NCBI RefSeq assembly: GCF_016653405.1
Contig: NZ_NHSN01000019.1
Location: 48,733 to 112,732, forward strand
DNA length: 64,000 nt
Source: Halorhodospira halophila
GTDB lineage: Bacteria > Pseudomonadota > Gammaproteobacteria > Nitrococcales > Halorhodospiraceae
Reading direction: 5' to 3'
In this document: positions 15,952 through 24,517 of the stretch, piece by piece
How the letters are laid out: each line of letters starts with the position of its first letter
How positions within the stretch are numbered: the first letter of the stretch is position 1
Position numbers and translations under genes: made by a program
Notes under the pieces: model-generated
The model's database searches: none
Told to the model about the DNA's origin: nothing
Seen by the model: only the letters and a program-made list of their open reading frames with translations

Positions 15952-18024
15952 TCAGGACACGGCCGCCGCCGGGGCCGACACCGCCGCGGCCGTGCGCGCC
16001 AACAGCCGCACCGTGAAGCGCGTGCCACTGCCCGGCTCGCTCTCGACGTCGATACGCCCACCGAGGGCAGCGATGTACTCACGGGCCTCGTAGACGCCGA
16101 TGCCCATCCCCGCGTTGCCCTTGGTAGTCTGGAACGGTCGGAACAGCCGATCCCGCATGAAGAGCGGATCCATGCCGTGACCGTTGTCCTCGATCACAAT
16201 ATAGCCCCACTCCTGGCGCTGACTCAGCCGCACGGTCACCCGGCCATCCGCCGGTGTGGCCTCCTGGGCATTGCGGACCAGATGGGAGACGATATTGAAG
16301 AGTCGATCGTGGTCGGCCACCACCTGCACCTCCTGATCCAGGTGCAGCTCGGGCCGCGGCTCTCCCCGCGCCCCATCCACCACCTGACGTAGCACCTCGG
16401 CGAGCTCGACCCGCTGCGCCGGCGCCGCCGGACCCGGCTGGGCGTGGCGCAGCTGCGCCAGCGTCCGATCCAAGCGCTCCCTGGCGTGTCCAACGGTCTC
16501 GAAGGCGTTGGCCACGAACGCCGGGTTGTCCCGATGCCGCTCGGCATTGGCCAACACCAGCGAGAGCTGCCCGGAGACGTTCTTTAGATCATGGACGAGG
16601 AAGGCCGCGAGGCGGTGGAAGGTCTCGAACTGCCGCGCCTCGAGCAGCGCCTCGTCGGTCTGCATCAGTGCCACATAAACGGCGAGCTGACGCCCCGCCG
16701 TCTTGAGCAGATCCCGCTCTTCCCACTCGATCACCCGCGATGTCCGGGGCTGGGCCAGCACGACAAAACCGGTCAGATCATCGCCTTGGAGCAGCGGGAC
16801 GAGGAGCCAGTAACGGGTGTTCTCCAGCAACCAGGCGGGCGGCTGCAGCCCTGGGTACAAATCCGGGTCACGGCGCAGATCGTCGAGGTCCACCACCCAC
16901 CCGGTCTGACGGAGAAACGGTACCAGCCCGCCTTCACCCGACTCCGGCGGGTGATCCGGCTCACCCAGGTTGAGCACGCCTTCCAATCGGTAATCGCACT
17001 GGCGATCCTGGACCCAGAGCAAGCCGCCCGGGCTGTCGACCAGCTCAGCGATCGCCCCCACCCCCCGCTGGCGCAGCGGCTGCTCGTCATGCTCCCGGGA
17101 GAGGGTCTCCGTGAAGCGCAGCCACTCCTCGCGGTAATCGTACTTGTAGTTGAAGAAGTGCTTGTTGATCAGCACGCGCAGACGGGCGCGGAAGCTGCCC
17201 GAGAAGAGGACCAGAATCAGCAGCAGGGCAGCGCCGAACAGCAGCGCGGCCTGGAGGAGCGCCCCCCAATCACCGCCCAGCTCCCGGAGCAGGTAGCCCG
17301 CGAGGCCTACCGCCAGCAGGTACAGACCGGCGCCGGTGAGCGCCGCCGTATGGAAAACCAGGTGTCGGGAGATCACCGGGGCCTTGTCGCGGGGCAGCTG
17401 CCGCTGCATAGAGATCGCAAGCAGCGGCACCACCAGGGCGTTGGCCAGCCCGCGGGCCTGGATCGTCGGCGTCTCCACCGCCTGGAACAGCACCCGATCG
17501 GCAAGCAAGAAGAGATCGAAGGCGAAGAGCCCGCCCACCCCCAGGCACAGGAACTTGATCGACCAGCGCTCCTGCTCCGGGGTGTTGCGGTAGGTCTGCT
17601 CGACCAGGACCAGACCGGTGATGGCGAGCAGGAGCAGCACCAGCCCGTAAAACGGCTCCAGGCCCCACCCGAGCCCCATCAACGGCACCAAGGCAAGCAG
17701 CAGTAAGCCACTTAGGACAACCCCCCAGCGGCGCAATGCCCGCTGGCCCCGGCGGCTGTGGCCATGCATGCGCGCCATCAGGGCCAGCAGCAGCACGAAC
17801 CAACCACCCGCCCGAACCACTTCCCAGAAGCCACTGCCAACAACCACCGCACCGTCGCCCAGCTGCAGCGACAGCCAGACGTGCTCGCCCGCCCACCCGG
17901 CGGTGAGCAGCGCCGCGGCCACCAGCGCAACGGCACCGGGCCGATCACGCCAGAGCAACAGAGTCGCCCCGGCGAGCCCCAGGAACCCGGCCAGTGCCAC
18001 GGCGTAGCTTGCAGCAGAGAGCAT
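15952..18024 (-). CDS. prsK: PEP-CTERM system sensor histidine kinase PrsK
   Basis: 690-residue membrane kinase. About eight hydrophobic segments fill residues 1-290, followed by a GAF-like sensor (about 310-460). The dimerisation helix holds the phospho-histidine in FLVHDLKNVSGQL, and the ATPase domain has VRNAQEAT (N box), IEDNGHGMD (G1) and GMGIGVYEAREY (G2). ATG 18024 has GGAGG 6 bases upstream. It lies between the sugar transferase and prsR on the same strand and would phosphorylate PrsR. The signal is unknown; the multi-helix sensor and GAF domain suggest a membrane-borne or small-molecule cue. Confidence 0.9.
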   Translation of the reverse strand: MLSAASYAVALAGFLGLAGATLLLWRDRPGAVALVAAALLTAGWAGEHVWLSLQLGDGAVVVGSGFWEVVRAGGWFVLLLALMARMHGHSRRGQRALRRWGVVLSGLLLLALVPLMGLGWGLEPFYGLVLLLLAITGLVLVEQTYRNTPEQERWSIKFLCLGVGGLFAFDLFLLADRVLFQAVETPTIQARGLANALVVPLLAISMQRQLPRDKAPVISRHLVFHTAALTGAGLYLLAVGLAGYLLRELGGDWGALLQAALLFGAALLLILVLFSGSFRARLRVLINKHFFNYKYDYREEWLRFTETLSREHDEQPLRQRGVGAIAELVDSPGGLLWVQDRQCDYRLEGVLNLGEPDHPPESGEGGLVPFLRQTGWVVDLDDLRRDPDLYPGLQPPAWLLENTRYWLLVPLLQGDDLTGFVVLAQPRTSRVIEWEERDLLKTAGRQLAVYVALMQTDEALLEARQFETFHRLAAFLVHDLKNVSGQLSLVLANAERHRDNPAFVANAFETVGHARERLDRTLAQLRHAQPGPAAPAQRVELAEVLRQVVDGARGEPRPELHLDQEVQVVADHDRLFNIVSHLVRNAQEATPADGRVTVRLSQRQEWGYIVIEDNGHGMDPLFMRDRLFRPFQTTKGNAGMGIGVYEAREYIAALGGRIDVESEPGSGTRFTVRLLARTAAAVSAPAAAVS

Positions 18025-18040
18025 GATGCGCCTCCGGGCG

Positions 18041-19450
18041 CTAGCGGGCGCCCTGACCGAAGAGCACGACGGCGACAGTGCGAATCAGGATGACCAGATC
18101 CAGGAAGAACGTGTGGTTCTTCACGTAGTAGAGATCGTATTGCAGCTTCTGTCGGGCGTCCTCGATCGAGGCCCCGTAGGGATAACAGATCTGCGCCCAC
18201 CCGGTGATCCCCGGGGGCACCGTATGGCGGGCCCGATAGAACGGCACCTCCTCGCTCAGCCGATCGACGAACAGAGGCCGCTCCGGGCGAGGACCAACGA
18301 ACGACATCTCGCCTTTGAGCACATTGAGGATCTGCGGCAACTCGTCGATGCGCAACTTGCGGATGACGCGGCCGACCCGGGTTACCCGGTCATCATCCTT
18401 CTGCGCCCAGACCGGCACCCCGTCCTTCTCCGCGTCCTGGCGCATGCTGCGGAACTTGTAGAGCCAGTAAGGCTCATTGGCCAGACCGATGCGCTGCTGA
18501 CAGAAGAAGATCGGCCCCGGGCTTTCCATTTTGATGGCCAGCGCCGTGACTGCCATGATCGGGAGGGTGACCAGCAACAGCGCCAGACTGACCAGGATAT
18601 CGAACACCCGCTTGACCGTGGTGCGCACCCCGTCCTGACGGAATCCCTCGCCAAAGACCAGCGAGCTCGTGTTCAGCGAGTCCAGCCGCAGGTGCCTCCG
18701 CTCCCGCTCCAGGAAACCGGTGATATCGACCACCGAGATCTCGTGGAGCTTGCAGTCGAGCAGCTCGCGCACGGGCAGCTGACCCCGCCGCTCACGGACC
18801 GCCACCACCAGCTCGTCGGCCCGGTGCCGCCGGCAGATATCCAGCAGCCGTTCGCCCTCCTGCTGGTGGATCACCTCGTCCGCGGGCACATCCACGTGAT
18901 GGGCCGTCGGCGTGGCAACATACCCGAGGAAGACGTAGGGCATCTCGGAGCGATGGTTCTCGCCCTGCATCTCGGCGACGGCGGCAGCGCGGCTGCCCAC
19001 CCCCAAGGTCAGGATCCGCGGCTTGAGCCGGTCCGAGGCGACCACCCGCTGATACGCCACGCGCTTGAGTAACATCAGGGCGAAAACCGCGCCCATGGCG
19101 GCAATCAGCGGACCGGGCTCCAGCGTCAGCACGGGCACAACGGCCAGGATGGTCAGGATCCCGACCGCTGCCGCCAGCATCGCCAGGGCCAGGCGCACGC
19201 TGAGCATCAGCGCGCCGTCGCGCATGGTGATCTGCCCCGGGTCGTAGAGCCCCATGCCGGCCATGCTCAGCACCACCACCGCGGCCGCAACCACCATCTC
19301 CACCTTGAGCTGGAGCTCTTCCAAACCGGCCGAGCCGACGGCCCCGGACTGGAGCGGGAAGATAATCGCCAACCCGGCAAGAACCAGCAGGCCCTCCAGA
19401 CCCACCAGCACCATGACCTTGCGCGGCACGAAGTGGCCAAAAAAACGCAC
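18041..19450 (-). CDS. Exopolysaccharide-initiating sugar-1-phosphate transferase (PEP-CTERM type)
   Basis: 469-residue polyprenyl glycosylphosphotransferase that starts polymer synthesis by moving a sugar-1-phosphate to undecaprenyl phosphate. It has four N-terminal membrane segments (to about 125), a Rossmann-like middle domain and one further helix (DILVSLALLLVTLPIMAVTAL). The catalytic domain carries SPGPIFFCQQRIG, LYKFRSMRQDAE, LRIDELPQ and SFVGPRPERP. The form with a nucleotide-fold middle domain is the one found with exosortase A. GTG 19450 is chosen because GGAGG precedes it by 7 bases. It lies 52 bases after the Wza-like gene and 16 before prsK, i.e. in one operon. Confidence 0.9.
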   Translation of the reverse strand: MRFFGHFVPRKVMVLVGLEGLLVLAGLAIIFPLQSGAVGSAGLEELQLKVEMVVAAAVVVLSMAGMGLYDPGQITMRDGALMLSVRLALAMLAAAVGILTILAVVPVLTLEPGPLIAAMGAVFALMLLKRVAYQRVVASDRLKPRILTLGVGSRAAAVAEMQGENHRSEMPYVFLGYVATPTAHHVDVPADEVIHQQEGERLLDICRRHRADELVVAVRERRGQLPVRELLDCKLHEISVVDITGFLERERRHLRLDSLNTSSLVFGEGFRQDGVRTTVKRVFDILVSLALLLVTLPIMAVTALAIKMESPGPIFFCQQRIGLANEPYWLYKFRSMRQDAEKDGVPVWAQKDDDRVTRVGRVIRKLRIDELPQILNVLKGEMSFVGPRPERPLFVDRLSEEVPFYRARHTVPPGITGWAQICYPYGASIEDARQKLQYDLYYVKNHTFFLDLVILIRTVAVVLFGQGAR

Positions 19451-19502
19451 GTTGACGCCTCCAGGGGAGCGCCTCACTGCGCCCCCGTTCCGTGGCGGTC
19501 GT

Positions 19503-20126
19503 TTAGAAGAAACGTTCCGGTATGATCAGAACATCACCCGGCTTGATATCAACGTTCGCTTCGATCTCGCCCCGATTGAGCAGGTCGTGGAGTCGGACCC
19601 GGTACTGCCTGCGTTCGCCATCCTCCTCCCGGATCAGCACCGTCCGGTTGCCCGCCGCGATATCGGTGATCCCGCCGACCTCGATCATCACGTCCATCAC
19701 CGACATGTCCTCGCGGTACTGCAACGCGCGCGGCTCCGCCGCCTGCCCGATGACCCGGACCTGGCGATCGTAGGGGCCGGCGAACCCGGTGACGATCACG
19801 GTCACCACCGGATCCCGCAAGTAGAGGCTGATCTCCTCCTCCATGACCCGCGCCAACTCCGTGGGGGTGACCCCGCTGGCCTGGACATCCTCCACCAACG
19901 GCGTGGAGATCTGTCCGTCGGGGCGCACGGGCACGCTGATGGAGAGTTCGGGGTTGCGCCAGACCTGGATATTGAGCGTATCCCCGGGGCCGATGATGTA
20001 CTGCTCGATCTCGGCATCATCGACGGTACTGGGTGCGGGCGGGACCGAAGCGCAGCCAACCAGGGCCGCGAGGAGCCCGGCGGCGGCAAGCATCCGAGCA
20101 ATCAGGGCCGGACGGTCACGATCCAT
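19503..20126 (-). CDS. XrtA-associated polysaccharide export lipoprotein (Wza-like)
   Basis: 207-residue outer-membrane export protein with a lipoprotein signal (lipobox ALVGC). The polysaccharide export domain follows (YIIGPGDTLNIQVWRNPELS... VRPDGQISTPLVEDVQASG), and the SLBB region contains VRVIGQAAEPRALQYREDMSVMDV. It ends in IKPGDVLIIPERFF as in PEP-CTERM export proteins. ATG 20126 follows GGGAG; a longer reading frame upstream lacks a credible start. It is the first gene of the minus-strand export/regulation operon and is divergent from galE, with a 161-base promoter region between them. Confidence 0.9.
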   Translation of the reverse strand: MDRDRPALIARMLAAAGLLAALVGCASVPPAPSTVDDAEIEQYIIGPGDTLNIQVWRNPELSISVPVRPDGQISTPLVEDVQASGVTPTELARVMEEEISLYLRDPVVTVIVTGFAGPYDRQVRVIGQAAEPRALQYREDMSVMDVMIEVGGITDIAAGNRTVLIREEDGERRQYRVRLHDLLNRGEIEANVDIKPGDVLIIPERFF

Positions 20127-20287
20127 GGGCACTCCCTTCCTGGTGACGAGTCTCACGCCGGACCTTCGGATTAAACCACACACGTCGCACGACTTCCACG
20201 CCCGATCCGGGGCACGAGGATCCATCGCAACCAGCCGCCGAAGTGCTAGACTGCAACTCAACCAGTCTTGATAAGGAAATCCGTCCC

Positions 20288-21295
20288 ATGCGCGTCCTCG
20301 TTACGGGTGGCAGCGGTTATATCGGCAGTCACGCGGTGGTGGCCTTGATGGAGGCCGGTCATCAGGTCGTGGTCCTCGATAATCTGGAAAACAGTGCGGG
20401 CACGGTGGTCTCGCGGATCGAGCGGATCACCGGGCAGGCGCCCGATTTCATTGAGGGCGACCTCCGCGACGCAGATGCGCTCGAGAAGGTCTTCGCCAAC
20501 GCGTCCTTCGATGCCGTCATGCACTTTGCCGGCCTCAAGGCGGTGGGCGAGAGCGTGTCCCGTCCCCTCGCCTACTATGAGACCAATGTAGGCGGTACCG
20601 TGCGTCTCTGCCAGGCGATGGAGCGCGCCGGCGTGCGGCGGCTGATCTTCAGCTCCTCGGCGACCGTTTATGGAGACCCGGCCCGGGTGCCGATCGACGA
20701 GGACGCTGCCACCGGCGGCGTGACCAACCCCTACGGCCGCAGCAAGCACATGGTCGAGCAGATCCTGTTCGACCTAGGGCGCGCGGATCCGCGCTGGTCC
20801 ATCGGCATCCTGCGCTACTTCAATCCGGTCGGGGCCCACGAAAGCGCCTTGATCGGCGAGTCGCCCCGGGGGATCCCCAACAACCTGGTGCCGTACATCG
20901 CCCAGGTGGCCAACGGCGAGCGCGAGCAACTCAACGTTTTCGGCGACGATTACCCGACCTGGGACGGGACCGGGGTGCGCGACTACATCCATGTGGTCGA
21001 TCTGGTGGCGGGCCACCTGCGCGCGCTGGAGTTCCTTGAGGCACAGCCGGGCAGCCACGTCTGGAACCTGGGCCGCGGCGAGGGCTACAGCGTCCTGGAA
21101 ATGGTCCGTGCGTTCGAAGAGGCCAGCGGTCGGCCGGTCCCCTACCGGGTCACGGATCGCCGACCCGGCGACATTGCAGAGTGCTGGGCCGACCCGAGCA
21201 AAGCGGAACGGGAGCTCGGCTGGCGGGCCGAGCGGGACCTGGCCACGATGATGCGGGATACGTGGCGGTGGCAGCATAATCAACGGATTGGGTAA
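20288..21295 (+). CDS. galE: UDP-glucose 4-epimerase
   Basis: 335-residue short-chain dehydrogenase-type epimerase that interconverts UDP-glucose and UDP-galactose for glycan building. It has the NAD loop VTGGSGYIGSH (residues 5-15), SSSATVYGDP with the catalytic serine, the Tyr-x3-Lys pair in NPYGRSKHMVEQ, and the sugar-binding segment GVRDYIHVVDL. ATG 20288 is preceded by AAGGA. It is transcribed away from the Wza-like gene, and its 3' end overlaps the convergent gene at 21280 by 16 bases. Confidence 0.93.
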   Translation: MRVLVTGGSGYIGSHAVVALMEAGHQVVVLDNLENSAGTVVSRIERITGQAPDFIEGDLRDADALEKVFANASFDAVMHFAGLKAVGESVSRPLAYYETNVGGTVRLCQAMERAGVRRLIFSSSATVYGDPARVPIDEDAATGGVTNPYGRSKHMVEQILFDLGRADPRWSIGILRYFNPVGAHESALIGESPRGIPNNLVPYIAQVANGEREQLNVFGDDYPTWDGTGVRDYIHVVDLVAGHLRALEFLEAQPGSHVWNLGRGEGYSVLEMVRAFEEASGRPVPYRVTDRRPGDIAECWADPSKAERELGWRAERDLATMMRDTWRWQHNQRIG

Positions 21296-22071
21296 TTGCT
21301 TAGGGCTCGCTTCGGACGATGGATCAGTGTTCTTATGTATTGCCTCGACTCGTCTAACATCGCTTGCCATCCGCCCGTCCGGACGAAATCGACATGCACC
21401 ACCTGTAAACATGCGGGAACCATCGGAACACCGTAATATCGCGCAGCTGCGAGCCGGTGATTCCCGTTATCCCCCAAGATGAGCTGTCCAGTCCGCGAAA
21501 CCGCCAGTCCGATACCACCCCGCTCCCTGAACTGACCCTTCGTCGCCACACTCTGCGGAAGGAGATGGCGTCCAGACCAAACCACGGCGAACAATTCATC
21601 CAGTGCGCGGTATCGACGCACCAAATCTTTCAGTGACCGACAACCATCCTCCTCACCGCAGATGTGAATCAACCTCTTCATCAGGTCGATTTCACCCACC
21701 GCTTCCCAAGATTTTCCCGTTTCCAGCTTGCGGACTGTCCGCGCTACAATGCGGTTTTCCATTATTGGCAGAACCGCTTTATCCCAATCGCCCGGTACAA
21801 TCACGTTCGGGCCATGGAGCGGACGTGGACCAATCTGCACTTCTTCCGGGGAATAGACTTTGCTTAGAACTGGTGGCCGGGGGAGGATACTCAACGTTAA
21901 ACTGATTTGCTTCGTCGGCACATAAATCAGTTGGTACTTTTTGGGAGCATCTTTCCCGAACCGCAGAAAATTTTTAACATCTTCCCGATAAATACGAAGC
22001 GCCCATCGTGGATGACGACAGGATTCTGGCAAGAACGAAAGTCCCTTAACGTAGGCACCCAGCTTATCCAT
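21280..22071 (-). CDS. ParB/sulfiredoxin-fold-like protein of glycan cluster
   Basis: 263-residue protein of unknown function. Near the C-terminus, LILGDNGNHRLAAARYYGVPMVP resembles the GxHRxxAA loop of ParB/sulfiredoxin-like nucleotide-binding domains. The N-terminal half is basic and aromatic with no known domain. ATG 22071 has GGGAG 7 bases upstream. A related but broken gene lies at 55133-55842 (SGQHRFYIARALGVKRFP), so this family is used twice in the window. DNA here is A+T-richer than in galE next door, and the gene is paired with a sulfotransferase, suggesting acquisition as a glycan-decoration pair. A kinase-like or nucleotide-related role is possible but unproven. Confidence 0.6.
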   Translation of the reverse strand: MDKLGAYVKGLSFLPESCRHPRWALRIYREDVKNFLRFGKDAPKKYQLIYVPTKQISLTLSILPRPPVLSKVYSPEEVQIGPRPLHGPNVIVPGDWDKAVLPIMENRIVARTVRKLETGKSWEAVGEIDLMKRLIHICGEEDGCRSLKDLVRRYRALDELFAVVWSGRHLLPQSVATKGQFRERGGIGLAVSRTGQLILGDNGNHRLAAARYYGVPMVPACLQVVHVDFVRTGGWQAMLDESRQYIRTLIHRPKRALSNYPIR

Positions 22072-22098
22072 GCAAGCGCTCCCAACGCACCCCAAAAA

Positions 22099-22839
22099 CT
22101 AACGCGCGTTCTCGTAGATATCGAAGTCTTCACTGTACAGGTGCTCGACTCTTTTTTTCTGTTGCTTCGTCAAGGAGAAGCCAAACCTTTTATTCGATTT
22201 GTTTGTGTGCGGCACTTCAACCGGCGAATAATCTGAGACACCAGAAGCTTCGTAACATGCGGCAACCCCTTTTCTCATGCTCTCCATGCGATAGATGTTC
22301 GGGATGTTGAGTGCCCCTCCTAAGTCTTTAATATCATTCACCATCGGATTTGTGTGCGTGGAAAAGAGCAGACCATAAGGCTCAAAAATAGATTGCTGAC
22401 GACATGAATCCTGCTTATCTAGCATATCAAGAAAGACATCAAAACATTTTCTACTCGAAACCAGACATCTCGGATCCCGAGAAAAAAGACGAAGATTCGC
22501 CATCACCCTGCCCCTTGCCGTCATTCTTTTGGGCCAGATCAGGTGATAATACATGGACACCACACGGTCGTAGGGGTTTCTGGAGAAGGCGACTCGAAAC
22601 ATACTGTCCCATGTGTCCGGATAAAGATAGAGACGCGCAAACTCACTACGCCGGAACTGATAGGGGCCCAGTGGTGTTGTGTATGTATTCAGAATATCAT
22701 TCCATTCCTCACGTGGCCGCTGTATGAAACACGACGGCATCTTGAATCGTTCCGTGCAGGTATAAAGCCCTCCCAAAGCCTGACGCAGCGATGTACCCGC
22801 TGACTTTTTAATATGCAACCAAAAGATCCCGTTTGACAC
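22099..22839 (-). CDS. Sulfotransferase family 2 protein
   Basis: 246-residue enzyme expected to move sulfate from PAPS to a carbohydrate. It has the 5'-phosphosulfate loop IFWLHIKKSAGTSLRQ at the N-terminus and the 3'-phosphate motif RVAFSRNPYDRVVSMYYHL (about residues 80-98), as in carbohydrate sulfotransferases. GTG 22839 places the loop at the normal distance from the start; an in-frame GTG at 22896 would add 19 residues that include a run of nine G. That G9 tract sits directly upstream of the preferred start and may affect expression. It lies 27 bases before the ParB-like gene, so the two are likely cotranscribed. Confidence 0.75.
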   Translation of the reverse strand: MSNGIFWLHIKKSAGTSLRQALGGLYTCTERFKMPSCFIQRPREEWNDILNTYTTPLGPYQFRRSEFARLYLYPDTWDSMFRVAFSRNPYDRVVSMYYHLIWPKRMTARGRVMANLRLFSRDPRCLVSSRKCFDVFLDMLDKQDSCRQQSIFEPYGLLFSTHTNPMVNDIKDLGGALNIPNIYRMESMRKGVAACYEASGVSDYSPVEVPHTNKSNKRFGFSLTKQQKKRVEHLYSEDFDIYENAR

Positions 22840-22845
22840 ACCCCG

Positions 22846-22854
22846 CCCCCCCCC
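22846..22854. repeat. Homopolymer C9/G9 tract at the sulfotransferase start
   Basis: Nine consecutive C on the plus strand (G9 in the sense of the sulfotransferase gene), within a wider C-rich stretch. It sits immediately upstream of GTG 22839, or inside the coding region if GTG 22896 is used. Either position would allow slipped-strand length changes to alter expression. Confidence 0.6.
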
Positions 22855-23015
22855 TACCCCAAGAATCTTCCCGAAGGTAGCCCAATGACAAGACACGCCG
22901 CCGGTACCACCCTTCCGGTTCGGCCCCCACCATGATGGTAGCCGACGCAGGTGACCGCGCCACCCGAATCAATTGAATGGATGGTTGGAGCGAAGACGCG
23001 ATTAGGGTCTGCCCG

Positions 23016-24509
23016 CTACAGTGCGTCACCGGTGAGCCGGTCATTCGCCCGCCCATACAGATCTTCGAAGCGGACCAGATCGTCCTCTTCCAGGTAGGGG
23101 CCGGTCTGGATCTCGATGATCTGCAGCGGGATGCGGCCCGGATTCTCGAGCCGGTGGGGTCGCGTAGCGGGGACGTAGGTGGACTGGTTTTCCTCTAGGT
23201 AGATCTCCTCCTCGCCGTTGACCACGCGGGCCGTCCCGGCGATGACCACCCAGTGCTCCGAGCGGTGGTGGTGCATCTGTAAAGAGAGCTTACACCCGGG
23301 TTTGACCACGATCCGCTTGAGCTTGTAACGGTGGCCGCTCTCCAGGGTCGTGTAGCTGCCCCAGGGGCGCGCGACGGTGACGTGGTACTCGGCCAGCTCG
23401 GGGCGCTCGGCGGCGACCTGGGCGACCAGCGGCTTGAGGTCGGCCAGGCGCTCGCGCGGACAGACCAGTGTGGCGTCCCGGGTCTGCACCAGCGCCAGGT
23501 TCTCCACCCCGTAGGCGGCGAGCAGACCGCCGTCGGCACTCCACAGCAGGCTGTCGCGGCTGTCCACCGGCAGCGCCGGCCCATTGCAGACGTTGCCCCG
23601 TTCATCCTTGGCCCGCTCCTGGTAGAGGGCCTCCCAGCTACCCAGATCGCTCCAGCCCAGGTCCACGGGCACCACGGCCACTTTGTCCGCCCGCTCGACC
23701 AGCCCGTAGTCGATGGAGGTCTCGGGCAACTGGCCGTAAGCCGCTTCATCAGGTATGACGTCGCTCTCCACCCAGCCCTGGACCGCCTCGGCAATGGCCG
23801 GCTGGTGCTCCCGCAGCAGGTCCAGGAAACGGTCGGCCCGGAAGACGAACATGCCGCTGTTCCAGTAGTAGCCGCCGTTCTCGAGGAAGCGGCCCGCCGT
23901 GTCGGCATCCGGCTTCTCGACAAAGCTTCGGGCCTCCTCCACCCCGCCGGCCAGCGTCTCCCCGGCCTCGATGTAGCCGAACCCCGTCGCTGGCGCCGTG
24001 GGACGGACGCCGAAGAGGACCAGATGCCCAGCATCCGCCGCGTGCTCAGCCCGCTCCCAGGCCGCGAGGAGCGCCTCCGGCTCGCCGATGCGGTGGTCCG
24101 AGGGGAAGACACTGATGAGGGCATCTGGAGTCTGCCGGGCGATGCCGGCCACCGCCCAGGCGATGGCCGGAAGGGTGTTGCGGGCCGACGGCTCGGCGAG
24201 CACCCGCTCGGCCAGCGGTGCGGACACCTCGTGCAGTTGCCCTTTGACCTCGAAACGGTGGTCGGCATGGGTCACCGTGGTAATCCGCTCCGGCGCCAGA
24301 GCAGGCAGAAGCCGACCCGCAGTCTCCTGGAGCAGGGTCGCCTCCCCCGTCAGGGCCAACAGCTGTTTGGGCATATTCCGCCGGGAGAGCGGCCACAGGC
24401 GCGTCCCGGACCCGCCGGCGAGGATCACCGCATGACGCCGATCCGCCCGCGATACCTCCCCGGGCCCTTCCTCTTCCGCGCTGCTTGCGCCGCACACGCC
24501 GTCCGCCAT
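23016..24509 (-). CDS. manC: Mannose-1-phosphate guanylyltransferase / mannose-6-phosphate isomerase
   Basis: 497-residue bifunctional enzyme of the AlgA/ManC type that makes GDP-mannose. The N-terminal nucleotidyltransferase has AVILAGGSGTRLWPLSR, NMPKQ and FVEKPD; the C-terminal cupin isomerase has KLSLQMHHHRSEHWVVIAGTA and STYVPATRPHRLENPG. ATG 24509 has GAGG 6 bases upstream; ATG 24521 overlaps the stop of the previous gene as ATGA. It is the last gene of the minus-strand operon that starts with the twin-arginine protein, so GDP-mannose supply is tied to that cassette and probably to the same sigma-54 promoter. Confidence 0.9.
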   Translation of the reverse strand: MADGVCGASSAEEEGPGEVSRADRRHAVILAGGSGTRLWPLSRRNMPKQLLALTGEATLLQETAGRLLPALAPERITTVTHADHRFEVKGQLHEVSAPLAERVLAEPSARNTLPAIAWAVAGIARQTPDALISVFPSDHRIGEPEALLAAWERAEHAADAGHLVLFGVRPTAPATGFGYIEAGETLAGGVEEARSFVEKPDADTAGRFLENGGYYWNSGMFVFRADRFLDLLREHQPAIAEAVQGWVESDVIPDEAAYGQLPETSIDYGLVERADKVAVVPVDLGWSDLGSWEALYQERAKDERGNVCNGPALPVDSRDSLLWSADGGLLAAYGVENLALVQTRDATLVCPRERLADLKPLVAQVAAERPELAEYHVTVARPWGSYTTLESGHRYKLKRIVVKPGCKLSLQMHHHRSEHWVVIAGTARVVNGEEEIYLEENQSTYVPATRPHRLENPGRIPLQIIEIQTGPYLEEDDLVRFEDLYGRANDRLTGDAL

Positions 24510-24517
24510 CGCTGACC

